A stretch of DNA of 5,116 nucleotides. Source: Oscillospiraceae bacterium (GTDB taxonomy: Bacteria; Bacillota; Clostridia; Oscillospirales; UBA929). Positions 1 through 4,774 of the stretch are shown here, one piece after another; within the stretch, counting starts at the first letter, position 1, and each line of letters begins with the position of its first letter. The stretch covers positions 1 through 5,116 of the forward strand of contig JAITDM010000151.1 of assembly GCA_031282535.1 (NCBI GenBank). Reading direction: 5' to 3'. The position numbers were made by a program, and so were the translations under genes. A model generated the notes under the pieces. It was not told the origin of the DNA. It ran no database searches and was given only the letters and a program-made list of their open reading frames with translations.

Positions 1-294
1 GTCCAGATGGGCGAGGATATGCGCCGGCAGATCGACCGTGCCCGCCCAGTCCAGCACATTGACCTCCGCGCCCGTCAGCAGGCGCACGCCCGCGCAGTGC
101 GCCGGCAGGTCGGACCCCTCGAAGTGCCACTCGTGCGGCGCGTCCGGCAGGGCCGGGGCGTGGTCGGTGATGGCCACCGCCGCGAGCCCCGCCGCGGCCG
201 CGGCCGTGCAGACTTCCATGACCGTGGAGAAGGCGTGCGTGCTGGCCAGCGTGTGGGTGTGCAGGTCCGCCGCGATGCCCGTGAGACCCGTCAT
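1..294 (-). CDS. PHP-domain metal-dependent phosphatase (YcdX-like), C-terminus cut by window edge
   Basis: This is the N-terminal 98 codons of a PHP (polymerase and histidinol phosphatase) domain protein; the rest lies beyond position 1. The visible metal-ligand motifs come in family order: DLHTHT (residues 10-15, with H12 and H14), H20 in the STHAFST stretch, TDH (D44, H45) and GAEVNV (E77). YcdX-like members of this family form a multinuclear metal centre in a distorted TIM barrel and hydrolyse phosphoester substrates; the substrate here cannot be told. The ATG at 294 overlaps the hprK stop in an ATGA junction, and a GGAGA Shine-Dalgarno (301-305 on the minus strand) lies 6 nt before it inside hprK, so the two genes are probably translationally coupled. 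In Clostridia a PHP gene often follows hprK, with murB, rapZ, yvcK and whiA further on; those would lie beyond the left edge. It could also be annotated as a histidinol-phosphatase-like protein, but the YcdX-type spacing fits better. Confidence 0.9.
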   Translation of the reverse strand, partial: MTGLTGIAADLHTHTLASTHAFSTVMEVCTAAAAAGLAAVAITDHAPALPDAPHEWHFEGSDLPAHCAGVRLLTGAEVNVLDWAGTVDLPAHILAHLD

Positions 295-1244
295 AGATCG
301 TCTCCGAGCAGGCTGCTCGCCTCGAAATGGGTGTTGATCCGGTCGGTGAAGTCGCGCGCCGCGTTGAAGCCCATCTTCTTGTGGCGGTTGTTCATGGCCG
401 CCACCTCGATGATCACGGCCAGATTCCGCCCGGGCTTCACCGGCACCGTGAGAGAGGGGATCTCCACGTCCAGAATCCGTGTGGTCAGATCTTCGAGCCC
501 CAGCCGGTCGTACTGGGTGTTCTCGTCCCACTGTTCGATGTTGATGATGAGGTCCACCTTCTCCGTCTGTTTGATGGCGCCCATGCCGAAGATGCGCCGC
601 ACGTCCACGACGCCGATGCCGCGCAGCTCGATGTAGTGGCGGATGAGCTCGGGCGCCGAACCCACCAATGTCTTGGCCGACACCTTTTTGATCTCGACGG
701 CGTCGTCGGCGATCAGCCGGTGGCCGCGCTTCACGAGCTCGATGGCGGTCTCCGATTTGCCGACGCCGCTCTCGCCGAGCAGCAGGATGCCCTCGCCGTA
801 GACCTCCACCAGCACGCCGTGCCGCGTGATGCGGGGCGCGAGCTCCACTTTGAGCAAGGCGATCATCGCGCTCATGAGATGGGAGGTCGACTCGATCGTC
901 GAGAGGACGGGCACCTCGTACTGTTCGGCCAGGCTCATGCACTCCGGGAAGGGTTCGATGCCGCGCGAGAAGATGATCGCCGGGATTTTCTTCGACATCA
1001 GTTTTTCGAAGGCCTTCCGCCGCCGCTCCGTTGTGAAGCGCTCGACAAAAGTGGCCTCCACCTTGCCCACGACCTGGATGCGGCTGGCGTCGAAGTAGTC
1101 GAAAAAGCCGGCCAGCGGCAGGCCCGGGCGGTTTACGTCGTCGGTGACGATCAGTGTCTTCTCCATCTGCGGCGGCTGATAGACCACCTCGAGATTGAAC
1201 TCGTCGATGAGGTCCGTCAGCTTCACGTTGTATAGATTGTTCAT
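291..1244 (-). CDS. hprK: HPr kinase/phosphorylase
   Basis: This is a 317-residue bifunctional enzyme that phosphorylates HPr (PtsH) at Ser46 and removes that phosphate by phosphorolysis. In the cytoplasm it controls carbon catabolite repression and PTS flux in low-GC Gram-positives. The N-terminal domain spans about residues 1-130. The catalytic domain shows TRHG with the conserved His142, a Walker A loop GESGVGKS (157-164, K163), the acidic pair D180-D181, and the HprK signature IELRGIGVVDVRRIFG (205-220). The C-terminal helix carries MGFNAARDF (291-299). Length and motifs match the family (about 310 residues), and all key residues are present. The start at 1244 gives the expected N-terminus; a modest GGGGTGG Shine-Dalgarno precedes it, and a TTGCCA-17-TATAAT promoter lies about 40 bp upstream. 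It is divergent from rpsF and overlaps the downstream PHP gene by 4 nt. The frame stays open well upstream of the start, but that extension has no family similarity. Confidence 0.97.
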   Translation of the reverse strand: MNNLYNVKLTDLIDEFNLEVVYQPPQMEKTLIVTDDVNRPGLPLAGFFDYFDASRIQVVGKVEATFVERFTTERRRKAFEKLMSKKIPAIIFSRGIEPFPECMSLAEQYEVPVLSTIESTSHLMSAMIALLKVELAPRITRHGVLVEVYGEGILLLGESGVGKSETAIELVKRGHRLIADDAVEIKKVSAKTLVGSAPELIRHYIELRGIGVVDVRRIFGMGAIKQTEKVDLIINIEQWDENTQYDRLGLEDLTTRILDVEIPSLTVPVKPGRNLAVIIEVAAMNNRHKKMGFNAARDFTDRINTHFEASSLLGDDL

Positions 1245-1281
1245 GGTCCACCCCGCTTTGCTTCTGACGTTTCCGCTTTGT

Positions 1282-1310
1282 ATTATACCCGGTTCCCGGC
1301 CCCTTGGCAA
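1282..1310 (-). promoter_or_regulatory. Sigma-A type promoter for hprK
   Basis: Read on the minus strand, TTGCCA (1310-1305, 5 of 6 matches to the -35 consensus) and a perfect TATAAT (1287-1282) are separated by 17 bp. Transcription would begin near 1276, leaving a leader of about 30 nt. Two direct copies of CCGCTTTG (plus-strand reading, 1253-1260 and 1273-1280) lie in that leader, 20 bp apart. They could be coincidental or a binding site. Confidence 0.8.
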
Positions 1311-1351
1311 CAGCAATCTGACACAATCTGCTCCGCGGCGTCGATTGATGG

Positions 1352-1379
1352 TTGACATCCGCCCGGTATCCTGTATAAT
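1352..1379 (+). promoter_or_regulatory. Sigma-A type promoter for rpsF-ssb-rpsR
   Basis: A perfect TTGACA (1352-1357) and a perfect TATAAT (1374-1379) are 16 bp apart. It is the strongest promoter match in the window, as expected for a ribosomal protein operon. Transcription would start near 1386, about 95 nt before rpsF. It lies back-to-back with the hprK promoter: the two -35 boxes are about 40 bp apart. Confidence 0.85.
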
Positions 1380-1416
1380 AAAAGAAGTGTCCATATCATA
1401 ATTTGGGCGCATCCTT

Positions 1417-1455
1417 GCTCCCGGCGCACCGAAAGGGACGTCGCCGTCCGGGGGC
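1417..1455 (+). promoter_or_regulatory. Candidate S6:S18-binding leader structure of rpsF
   Basis: In the long rpsF leader, positions 1417-1424 (GCTCCCGG) can pair with 1448-1455 (CCGGGGGC) as an 8-bp stem with one G-U pair. The enclosed loop holds an unpaired CCG (1429-1431) and a small inner hairpin around 1438-1447. An alternative 5-bp hairpin, GGACG/CGTCC (1436-1440 with 1445-1449), competes with the outer stem. Leaders of rpsF operons in many bacteria carry an S6:S18-binding motif with an exposed CCG that mimics the 16S rRNA site, allowing autoregulation. The position and the CCG fit, but assignment to that motif is inferred from a hand fold. Confidence 0.4.
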
Positions 1456-1481
1456 CATATGTCCAAAAGGAGGTGCAAACA

Positions 1482-1781
1482 ATGGCGAAAATCACAGCCA
1501 AGTACGAGACCATGTATATCCTGAACGGCACGCTCGGCGAAGAAGAGACAGCCGCCCTGGTGCAGAAGTTCCGGGAACTGGTCGAGGCGCATGGCACGCT
1601 GACCGCCGTGGAGGAGTGGGGCAAGCGCAGGCTTGCCTACGAGATCAACCGCGTGGCGGACGGCTACTATGTGCTGATGACGTTTGAGTCGGCGCCCTCG
1701 TTCCCGCTGGAACTGGAGCGCGTCTTCAGCATCACCGAAAACGTACTCCGCTGGCTCACCATTTGCAAAGACGAAAAATAA
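1482..1781 (+). CDS. rpsF: 30S ribosomal protein S6
   Basis: This 99-residue S6 protein of the small-subunit platform pairs with S18 before binding the central domain of 16S rRNA. It shows the N-terminal strand YETMYIL (8-14), the conserved WGKRRLAYEI (46-55) and the following GYYVLMTFES strand (61-70), in line with the ferredoxin-like S6 fold. The length matches bacterial S6 (about 95 residues in Bacillus), and no long C-terminal extension is present. The ATG at 1482 follows an AAGGAGG Shine-Dalgarno (1467-1473) at an 8-nt spacing. The in-frame GTG at 1473 overlaps that site and is not a credible start. It is the first gene of an operon with ssb (63 nt downstream) and rpsR, behind a near-consensus promoter and a structured leader. 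Confidence 0.98.
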   Translation: MAKITAKYETMYILNGTLGEEETAALVQKFRELVEAHGTLTAVEEWGKRRLAYEINRVADGYYVLMTFESAPSFPLELERVFSITENVLRWLTICKDEK

Positions 1782-1844
1782 ATCAAAATAAGCGACAAAA
1801 ACACCGGCAAAATCAAGGAAGAAGACGAGCAAGGAGGGGCTGTC

Positions 1845-2309
1845 ATGCTGAACAAAGCCATTTTGATGGGACGACTCACCAGAGATCCCGAACTGCGCCA
1901 CACCCAGAACAACACGCCGGTCGCGTCCTTCCGCCTGGCGGTGGACCGCGGGTACCGGTCCAATGCCGAAAACCCGCAGCAGCAGACCGCCGACTTCATA
2001 GACATCGTCTGCTGGGACAAGCAGGCCGAGTTTGTCTCCAAGTGGTTCACAAAGGGGCAGCTCGTGGCGGTGGCCGGCCGCATCCAGCAGCGCGAGTGGA
2101 AGGACAAGGAAGGCAACAACCGCATCAGCTTTGAGATTGTGGCCAACGAAGTGCACTTTGCCGAAAAGCGCGGCGCCTCCGGCGCCGACCCGTCCGCCGC
2201 CCCCAATCCCAACCCCGTGCCCCGCGCCGCCGCGCCGGCGCCCGCCGCAAATGACCCCGCCCCCGGCGGTTTTGCCGAACTCGAGGACGACGGCGAACTG
2301 CCGTTCTGA
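1845..2309 (+). CDS. ssb: Single-stranded DNA-binding protein
   Basis: This 154-residue SSB coats single-stranded DNA during replication, recombination and repair, normally as a tetramer. The OB-fold domain (about 1-107) opens with the highly conserved MLNKAILMGRLTRDPELR and contains the DIVCW stretch (W57) and VSKWFTKG (64-71) typical of SSB. Residues 108-145 form a low-complexity Ala/Pro/Asn linker, expected to be disordered. The protein ends in the acidic tip EDDGELPF, which recruits partner proteins through its terminal Pro-Phe; the more common Bacillota ending is DDDLPF. An AAGGAGGGG Shine-Dalgarno (1831-1839) lies close to the ATG. The 63-nt gap after rpsF is A-rich without evident structure. 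Its place between rpsF and rpsR is the standard arrangement and fits a single transcript. Confidence 0.98.
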   Translation: MLNKAILMGRLTRDPELRHTQNNTPVASFRLAVDRGYRSNAENPQQQTADFIDIVCWDKQAEFVSKWFTKGQLVAVAGRIQQREWKDKEGNNRISFEIVANEVHFAEKRGASGADPSAAPNPNPVPRAAAPAPAANDPAPGGFAELEDDGELPF

Positions 2310-2346
2310 CACGGGGCCCATAAATGGAATTATTTTACAATTAAGA

Positions 2347-2382
2347 CGGACCCGGGGGACCGGCCTGCGGGGCCCGGGTCCG
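2347..2382 (+). promoter_or_regulatory. Strong GC hairpin just upstream of the rpsR ribosome binding site
   Basis: CGGACCCGGG (2347-2356) and CCCGGGTCCG (2373-2382) form a perfect 10-bp stem with a 16-nt loop. The stem ends 3 nt before the rpsR Shine-Dalgarno (2386-2392). No T-tract follows, so it is not a simple intrinsic terminator. An AT-rich stretch (2321-2346) precedes it. It may stabilise or process the ssb-rpsR junction or modulate rpsR translation; that role is inferred. Confidence 0.6.
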
Positions 2383-2400
2383 GTGAAAGGAGCATGTCCG

Positions 2401-2637
2401 ATGGCTTCAGACCGTCCGCAGCGCGGCCGCAAGCGCCGCAAGGTATGTTCGTTCTGCGTGGACCGCATCGAGCACATCGATTACAAAGACACCGCCCGTC
2501 TGCGCCGCTATATTTCCGAGCGTGCGAAGATTTTGCCCCGCCGCATGACCGGCACCTGTGCCGGCCACCAGCGGGATCTCACGGAGGCCATCAAGCGCGC
2601 GCGTCATCTGGCGCTGCTGCCCTTCGTGACCGACTGA
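2401..2637 (+). CDS. rpsR: 30S ribosomal protein S18, zinc-binding type
   Basis: This 78-residue S18 binds S6 and the 16S rRNA central domain in the 30S platform. Its basic N-terminus (RPQRGRKRRK, 5-14) is followed by CSFC (C16, C19), the conserved IDYKD (26-30), the rRNA-contacting RAKILPRRMTG (41-51), and CAGHQRDL with C53 and H56. The C-x2-C plus C-x2-H set marks the zinc-ribbon (C+) form; many Firmicutes, including Bacillus subtilis, have an S18 that has lost these ligands. The ATG at 2401 follows AAAGGAG (2386-2392) by 8 nt; the out-of-frame ATG at 2394 sits too close to that site. It is the last gene of the rpsF operon, with a terminator 24 bp after its stop. Confidence 0.97.
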   Translation: MASDRPQRGRKRRKVCSFCVDRIEHIDYKDTARLRRYISERAKILPRRMTGTCAGHQRDLTEAIKRARHLALLPFVTD

Positions 2638-2659
2638 GCGTTTGTTCGCCACGCGACCG

Positions 2660-2690
2660 CGGGAGAGGGCCAAAGCCCTCTCCTGTTGTA
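2660..2690 (+). terminator. Intrinsic terminator of the rpsF-ssb-rpsR operon
   Basis: GGAGAGGGC (2662-2670) and GCCCTCTCC (2675-2683) make a perfect 9-bp stem with a CAAA loop, extendable by a G-T and a C-G pair. TGTTGTAT follows, so the T-tract is only moderate. The position 24 bp after the rpsR stop supports the call. Confidence 0.8.
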
Positions 2691-2760
2691 TAGTGGTTAG
2701 TGGTCGCGTTATTAGTTGCTAGTAACTGGCAATTCTCCATTCTCAATTCTCCATTCTCAA
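2691..2760. repeat. Heptamer-phased short tandem repeat tract
   Basis: Ten consecutive 7-bp blocks stay in phase across this tract. It begins with two copies of TAGTGGT (2691-2697, 2698-2704). Four diverged blocks follow (2705-2732). It ends with TTCTCCA, TTCTCAA, TTCTCCA and TTCTCAA (2733-2760), which is also a perfect 14-bp unit repeated twice. An 8-bp inverted repeat, TGGCAATT (2727-2734) and AATTGCCA (2759-2766), brackets the last part. The AT-rich composition contrasts with the surrounding GC-rich DNA. It resembles the short tandemly repeated heptamers known from cyanobacterial genomes in kind; origin and function here are unknown. Confidence 0.7.
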
Positions 2761-2782
2761 TTGCCACCGGGGGGTGTTGGCT

Positions 2783-3274
2783 GTGCCGCGCACGGACAAA
2801 CAAAATTACTATCTGGACATCGCCGAGACCGTGTTGGAGCGGGGCACCTGCCTGCGCCGCAACTACGGCTCCCTCATCGTGAAGAACGACGAGATCATCT
2901 CGAGCGGGTACGCCGGCGCGCCGCGCGGGCGGGCCAACTGCATCGACCTCGGCCGCTGCATGCGCGAGACGCTGAACATCCCCCGCGGCGAGCGCTACGA
3001 GATGTGCCGCTCCGTACACTCGGAGATGAACGCCATCATCTCCGCGGCCCGGAGCGAGATGATCGGCGCCACCCTCTACCTCGTCGGCCGGGACGCGAAG
3101 ACCGGCGCGCTGCTGCCGGACACAAACTGCTGCGCCATGTGCAAGCGCATGGTGATCAACGCCGGCATTGAGCGCGTGGTGGTGCGCAATACCAAGACGT
3201 CGTACACGGTGTACGACGTGCAGAAGGACTGGGTCGAAAACGACGAATCCCTCCGCGGCGCGTTCGGCTACTGA
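2783..3274 (+). CDS. dCMP deaminase-like zinc-dependent cytidine/deoxycytidylate deaminase
   Basis: This 163-residue protein of the zinc-dependent deoxycytidylate/cytidine deaminase family most likely converts dCMP to dUMP for thymidylate synthesis. Motifs include an N-terminal helix NYYLDIAETV (8-17), CLRRNYGSLIVK (23-34), SGYAGAPRGR (41-50), the active site VHSEMNA with zinc ligand H79 and catalytic E81, and the zinc-binding CAMC (C117, C120). The usual HAE is HSE here, and the residue before CAMC is Cys116 rather than the common Pro. C23, C53, C59 and C75 could supply a second, structural zinc site as in some dCMP deaminases, which is inferred. The GTG at 2783 is preferred because a GGGGGGTG site (2769-2776) lies 6 nt before it; GTG 2774 and TTG 2777 are in-frame alternatives that overlap or touch that site. 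No clear promoter is visible ahead of it, so it may depend on readthrough past the upstream terminator or on signals in the repeat tract. A ComEB-type annotation is possible. Confidence 0.9.
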   Translation: MPRTDKQNYYLDIAETVLERGTCLRRNYGSLIVKNDEIISSGYAGAPRGRANCIDLGRCMRETLNIPRGERYEMCRSVHSEMNAIISAARSEMIGATLYLVGRDAKTGALLPDTNCCAMCKRMVINAGIERVVVRNTKTSYTVYDVQKDWVENDESLRGAFGY

Positions 3275-3308
3275 GCCCGCCCCGACGGCCGGCGGAACGG
3301 GCAGCCGT

Positions 3309-4325
3309 TCACGCGCCCCGCACGGCGGACACCGCCGCGTCCAGCGCGCGGACGACCCTGTCGCAGAAGTCGTCAAACGGCGCGTCGGGCACTTGGCACT
3401 CCGGGTGGGCGAGGAAGTACGCGACCGACTGCCGGGCCCCCTCGTCGAAGCGCGTCGTGGCCACGAAGTCCGGCGCGAGGCGCTTCAGCTTGCGGTTGTC
3501 GAAGACGACGGAGTGCGCCTTGTCCCCGAGCAGGGGGCCGTCGAACGAGGGGTCGCAGGCGATGATGAAGTCGGAGGCCACGTGGTACGGCCGCACGGGC
3601 ACGCCCAGCAGGCGGCCGATCGTGTCGTAGATCCGGTTCCAGGTGAGGACCTCGTCGCCTGTGATCTGCACGGCCTCGCCCACCGCCGCCGGGTGGCCCA
3701 TGAGCCGCACGAACGCCTTGGCGAAGTCCGAACTGTGCGTGACGGTCCACAGCGAGGTGCCGTCGCCCTGGATGAGCACCGGCCGGCCCCGGTGGATGCG
3801 GCTGACGACGCCCCACGCGCCGCCCGCGCCGTGCAGGCCCAGCGGCAGCGTCTTGTAGTCGTAGGTGTGGGACGGGCGGACGACCGTCACGGGGAAGCCG
3901 GACGCGCGGTGGGCGGCCAGCAGGACTTCCTCGCAGGCGATCTTATCGCGGGAGTACTGCCAGTGCGGGTTGACGAGCGGCGTGCTCTCCGTGATGCGGT
4001 AGTGGGCCGGCGGCTTCTGGTAGGCCGAGGCCGAGCTGATGAAGATATATTGGTTTGTCCTGTCCGCGAAGAGTCGGACGTCCCGCTCGACATGCGCCGG
4101 GACGTAGGCGATGAAGTCGGCCACCACGTCGAAGCGGCGCGCGCCGAGCGCGGCCCGCACGGCGGCCTCGTCGTGGATGTCCGCCGTGAGGCATTCGACG
4201 CCCGCCGGCGCCGCGGTGTTCCGCCGGCCGCGGTTCAGCAGTGTGAGCGCCCAGCCGCGCTCGGCCGCCAAATGGGTGATGGATTCGCTGATGACGCCGG
4301 TTCCGCCGATGAACAGTGCTTTCAT
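3309..4325 (-). CDS. NAD(P)-dependent epimerase/dehydratase family protein (extended SDR)
   Basis: This 338-residue Rossmann-fold protein resembles nucleotide-sugar epimerases and dehydratases. The N-terminus is MKALFIGGTGVISES with the dinucleotide-binding GGTGxIS (7-13). NRGRR (31-35) follows the second strand and may set cofactor preference, TADI (48-51) and DFIAY (70-74) line the pocket, and SSASAY (97-102) and YSRDK (Y124, K128) form the catalytic Ser and Tyr-x3-Lys. TVVRPSHTY (147-155) and DGTSLWTVTHSSDFAKAFV (188-206) are typical of the substrate-binding half. GGTGxIS with a YSRDK active site is common in atypical epimerase-like proteins of sugar-utilisation loci; the substrate is unknown. 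The ATG at 4325 follows AAGGAGG (4338-4332 on the minus strand) by 6 nt. It converges on the deaminase gene with a 34-bp gap and is divergent from the regulator at 4775. Confidence 0.9.
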   Translation of the reverse strand: MKALFIGGTGVISESITHLAAERGWALTLLNRGRRNTAAPAGVECLTADIHDEAAVRAALGARRFDVVADFIAYVPAHVERDVRLFADRTNQYIFISSASAYQKPPAHYRITESTPLVNPHWQYSRDKIACEEVLLAAHRASGFPVTVVRPSHTYDYKTLPLGLHGAGGAWGVVSRIHRGRPVLIQGDGTSLWTVTHSSDFAKAFVRLMGHPAAVGEAVQITGDEVLTWNRIYDTIGRLLGVPVRPYHVASDFIIACDPSFDGPLLGDKAHSVVFDNRKLKRLAPDFVATTRFDEGARQSVAYFLAHPECQVPDAPFDDFCDRVVRALDAAVSAVRGA

Positions 4326-4357
4326 AGCGCGCCTCCTTGTTCCGGTTCGTGGTACGG

Positions 4358-4421
4358 GCCCGGCCGGGGGGCCGGACGCCGGTTTTTTTGCCCGGCCGGG
4401 AGGCCGGACACTGGTTTTATC
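4358..4421 (-). repeat. Two tandem 32-bp hairpin units in the epimerase leader
   Basis: Positions 4358-4389 and 4390-4421 are adjacent imperfect copies of one 32-bp unit. Each has CCGGCC and GGCCGG arms around a 4-nt loop (4360-4375 with GGGG, 4392-4407 with GGGA, plus-strand reading), followed by a GG-plus-T-rich end. Copy one ends in seven T (4383-4389). On the minus strand both would lie in the epimerase 5' leader as tandem GC hairpins joined by an A-tract. On the plus strand the hairpin-plus-T pattern looks like a terminator, although no plus-strand gene lies upstream. Confidence 0.75.
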
Positions 4422-4450
4422 ATTATATCCTGTTTCGGCGCGGCGCACAA
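4422..4450 (-). promoter_or_regulatory. Candidate promoter of the epimerase gene
   Basis: On the minus strand a perfect TATAAT (4427-4422) lies 17 bp after TTGTGC (4450-4445), which matches only the TTG of the -35 consensus. A start near 4415 would give a leader of about 90 nt that includes both 32-bp hairpin units. The weak -35 suggests dependence on an activator or simply low strength. Confidence 0.5.
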
Positions 4451-4602
4451 TGGGGCCGCGGCGCTTTGCTGGCACCTGACACCAGGAAATGCAGAAAAAT
4501 GTGTAAAGATTGCCGATAAAATGCGAAATTGTGCTCATGAACGGCCCACAAAATGCCGATGAGAGAACGGGAGGCATTGTGCCGCCGGCGTGAGTTTGTA
4601 AC
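4451..4602. other. Intergenic stretch without a supported gene
   Basis: This is part of the 449-bp divergent region between the epimerase and the regulator. It is mixed in composition, with A-rich patches at 4486-4525. A short direct repeat, TGCCGAT, occurs at 4511-4517 and 4554-4560. No ORF with a plausible ribosome site and protein-like sequence, no RNA gene and no convincing promoter pair is visible here. Confidence 0.5.
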
Positions 4603-4623
4603 GTTTATATAAATTATATAAAC
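4603..4623. promoter_or_regulatory. AT-rich 21-bp palindrome, candidate operator
   Basis: GTTTATATA (4603-4611) and TATATAAAC (4615-4623) are a perfect 9-bp inverted repeat around AAT. It ends 6 bp before the candidate -35 box of the downstream regulator gene. Its symmetry, position and AT-richness in GC-rich DNA suggest a binding site for a dimeric regulator, possibly the product of the adjacent gene. Which protein binds it is not shown by the sequence. Confidence 0.5.
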
Positions 4624-4629
4624 TTCCTC

Positions 4630-4658
4630 TTGCAAAATGGACCGATCCATACTAAGAT
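4630..4658 (+). promoter_or_regulatory. Candidate promoter of the regulator gene
   Basis: TTGCAA (4630-4635) and TAAGAT (4653-4658) are 17 bp apart and match the sigma-A boxes at 4 of 6 positions each. TATAAA (4658-4663) is a better -10 but has no suitably spaced -35. A start near 4665 leaves a leader of about 110 nt. Confidence 0.45.
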
Positions 4659-4715
4659 ATAAAAATGAGGAGAGGTGCTCAAGATTGGGCAGCCTGTCCT
4701 GTAAACCCGCCCGCG

Positions 4716-4745
4716 GGGCCGGCCCGACAAGACGGGGGCCGGTCC
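4716..4745 (+). promoter_or_regulatory. Strong leader hairpin upstream of the regulator gene
   Basis: GGGCCGGCCC (4716-4725) pairs with GGGCCGGTCC (4736-4745) as a 10-bp stem with one G-T pair and a 10-nt loop. No T-tract follows. It ends 15 nt before the AGGAGG ribosome site (4761-4766), so it may affect translation or RNA stability; this is inferred. Confidence 0.5.
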
Positions 4746-4774
4746 ATGTCCGGAGTACTGAGGAGGATGTGTGC

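Noticed and set aside
327..1235. Plus-strand 302-codon open frame opposite hprK
   Set aside because: It is the antisense shadow of hprK, with His/Asp/Arg-rich low-complexity translation and no ribosome site.
2336..2341. TACAAT as a -10 box for an internal rpsR promoter
   Set aside because: No -35-like hexamer lies at 16-18 bp upstream; the position holds GC-rich sequence.
1245..2477. Minus-strand open frame extending hprK upstream to a 728-residue protein
   Set aside because: It runs antisense through rpsF, ssb and part of rpsR, has no family-like sequence before the hprK start, and the hprK promoter lies inside it. Long open frames are expected in GC-rich DNA.
3275..3302. Possible bidirectional terminator between the convergent deaminase and epimerase genes
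   Set aside because: GCCCG (3275-3279) and CGGGC (3298-3302) can pair with a short inner stem, but there is no T-tract on either strand and the fold is broken by an internal loop.
3168..4562. Plus-strand 464-codon open frame opposite the epimerase
   Set aside because: It is Arg/Val/Ala-rich without motifs, and the minus-strand frame has clear SDR motifs and a good ribosome site.
4326..4577. N-terminal extension of the epimerase to an upstream ATG at 4577
   Set aside because: The AAGGAGG site and the canonical MKALFIGGTG beginning define the start at 4325. The extension would translate the hairpin repeats and the promoter.
4571..4594. Micro-ORF GTG CCG CCG GCG TGA after a GGGAGG-like site
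   Set aside because: Five codons with a poorly spaced ribosome site lying before the candidate promoter; most likely chance.
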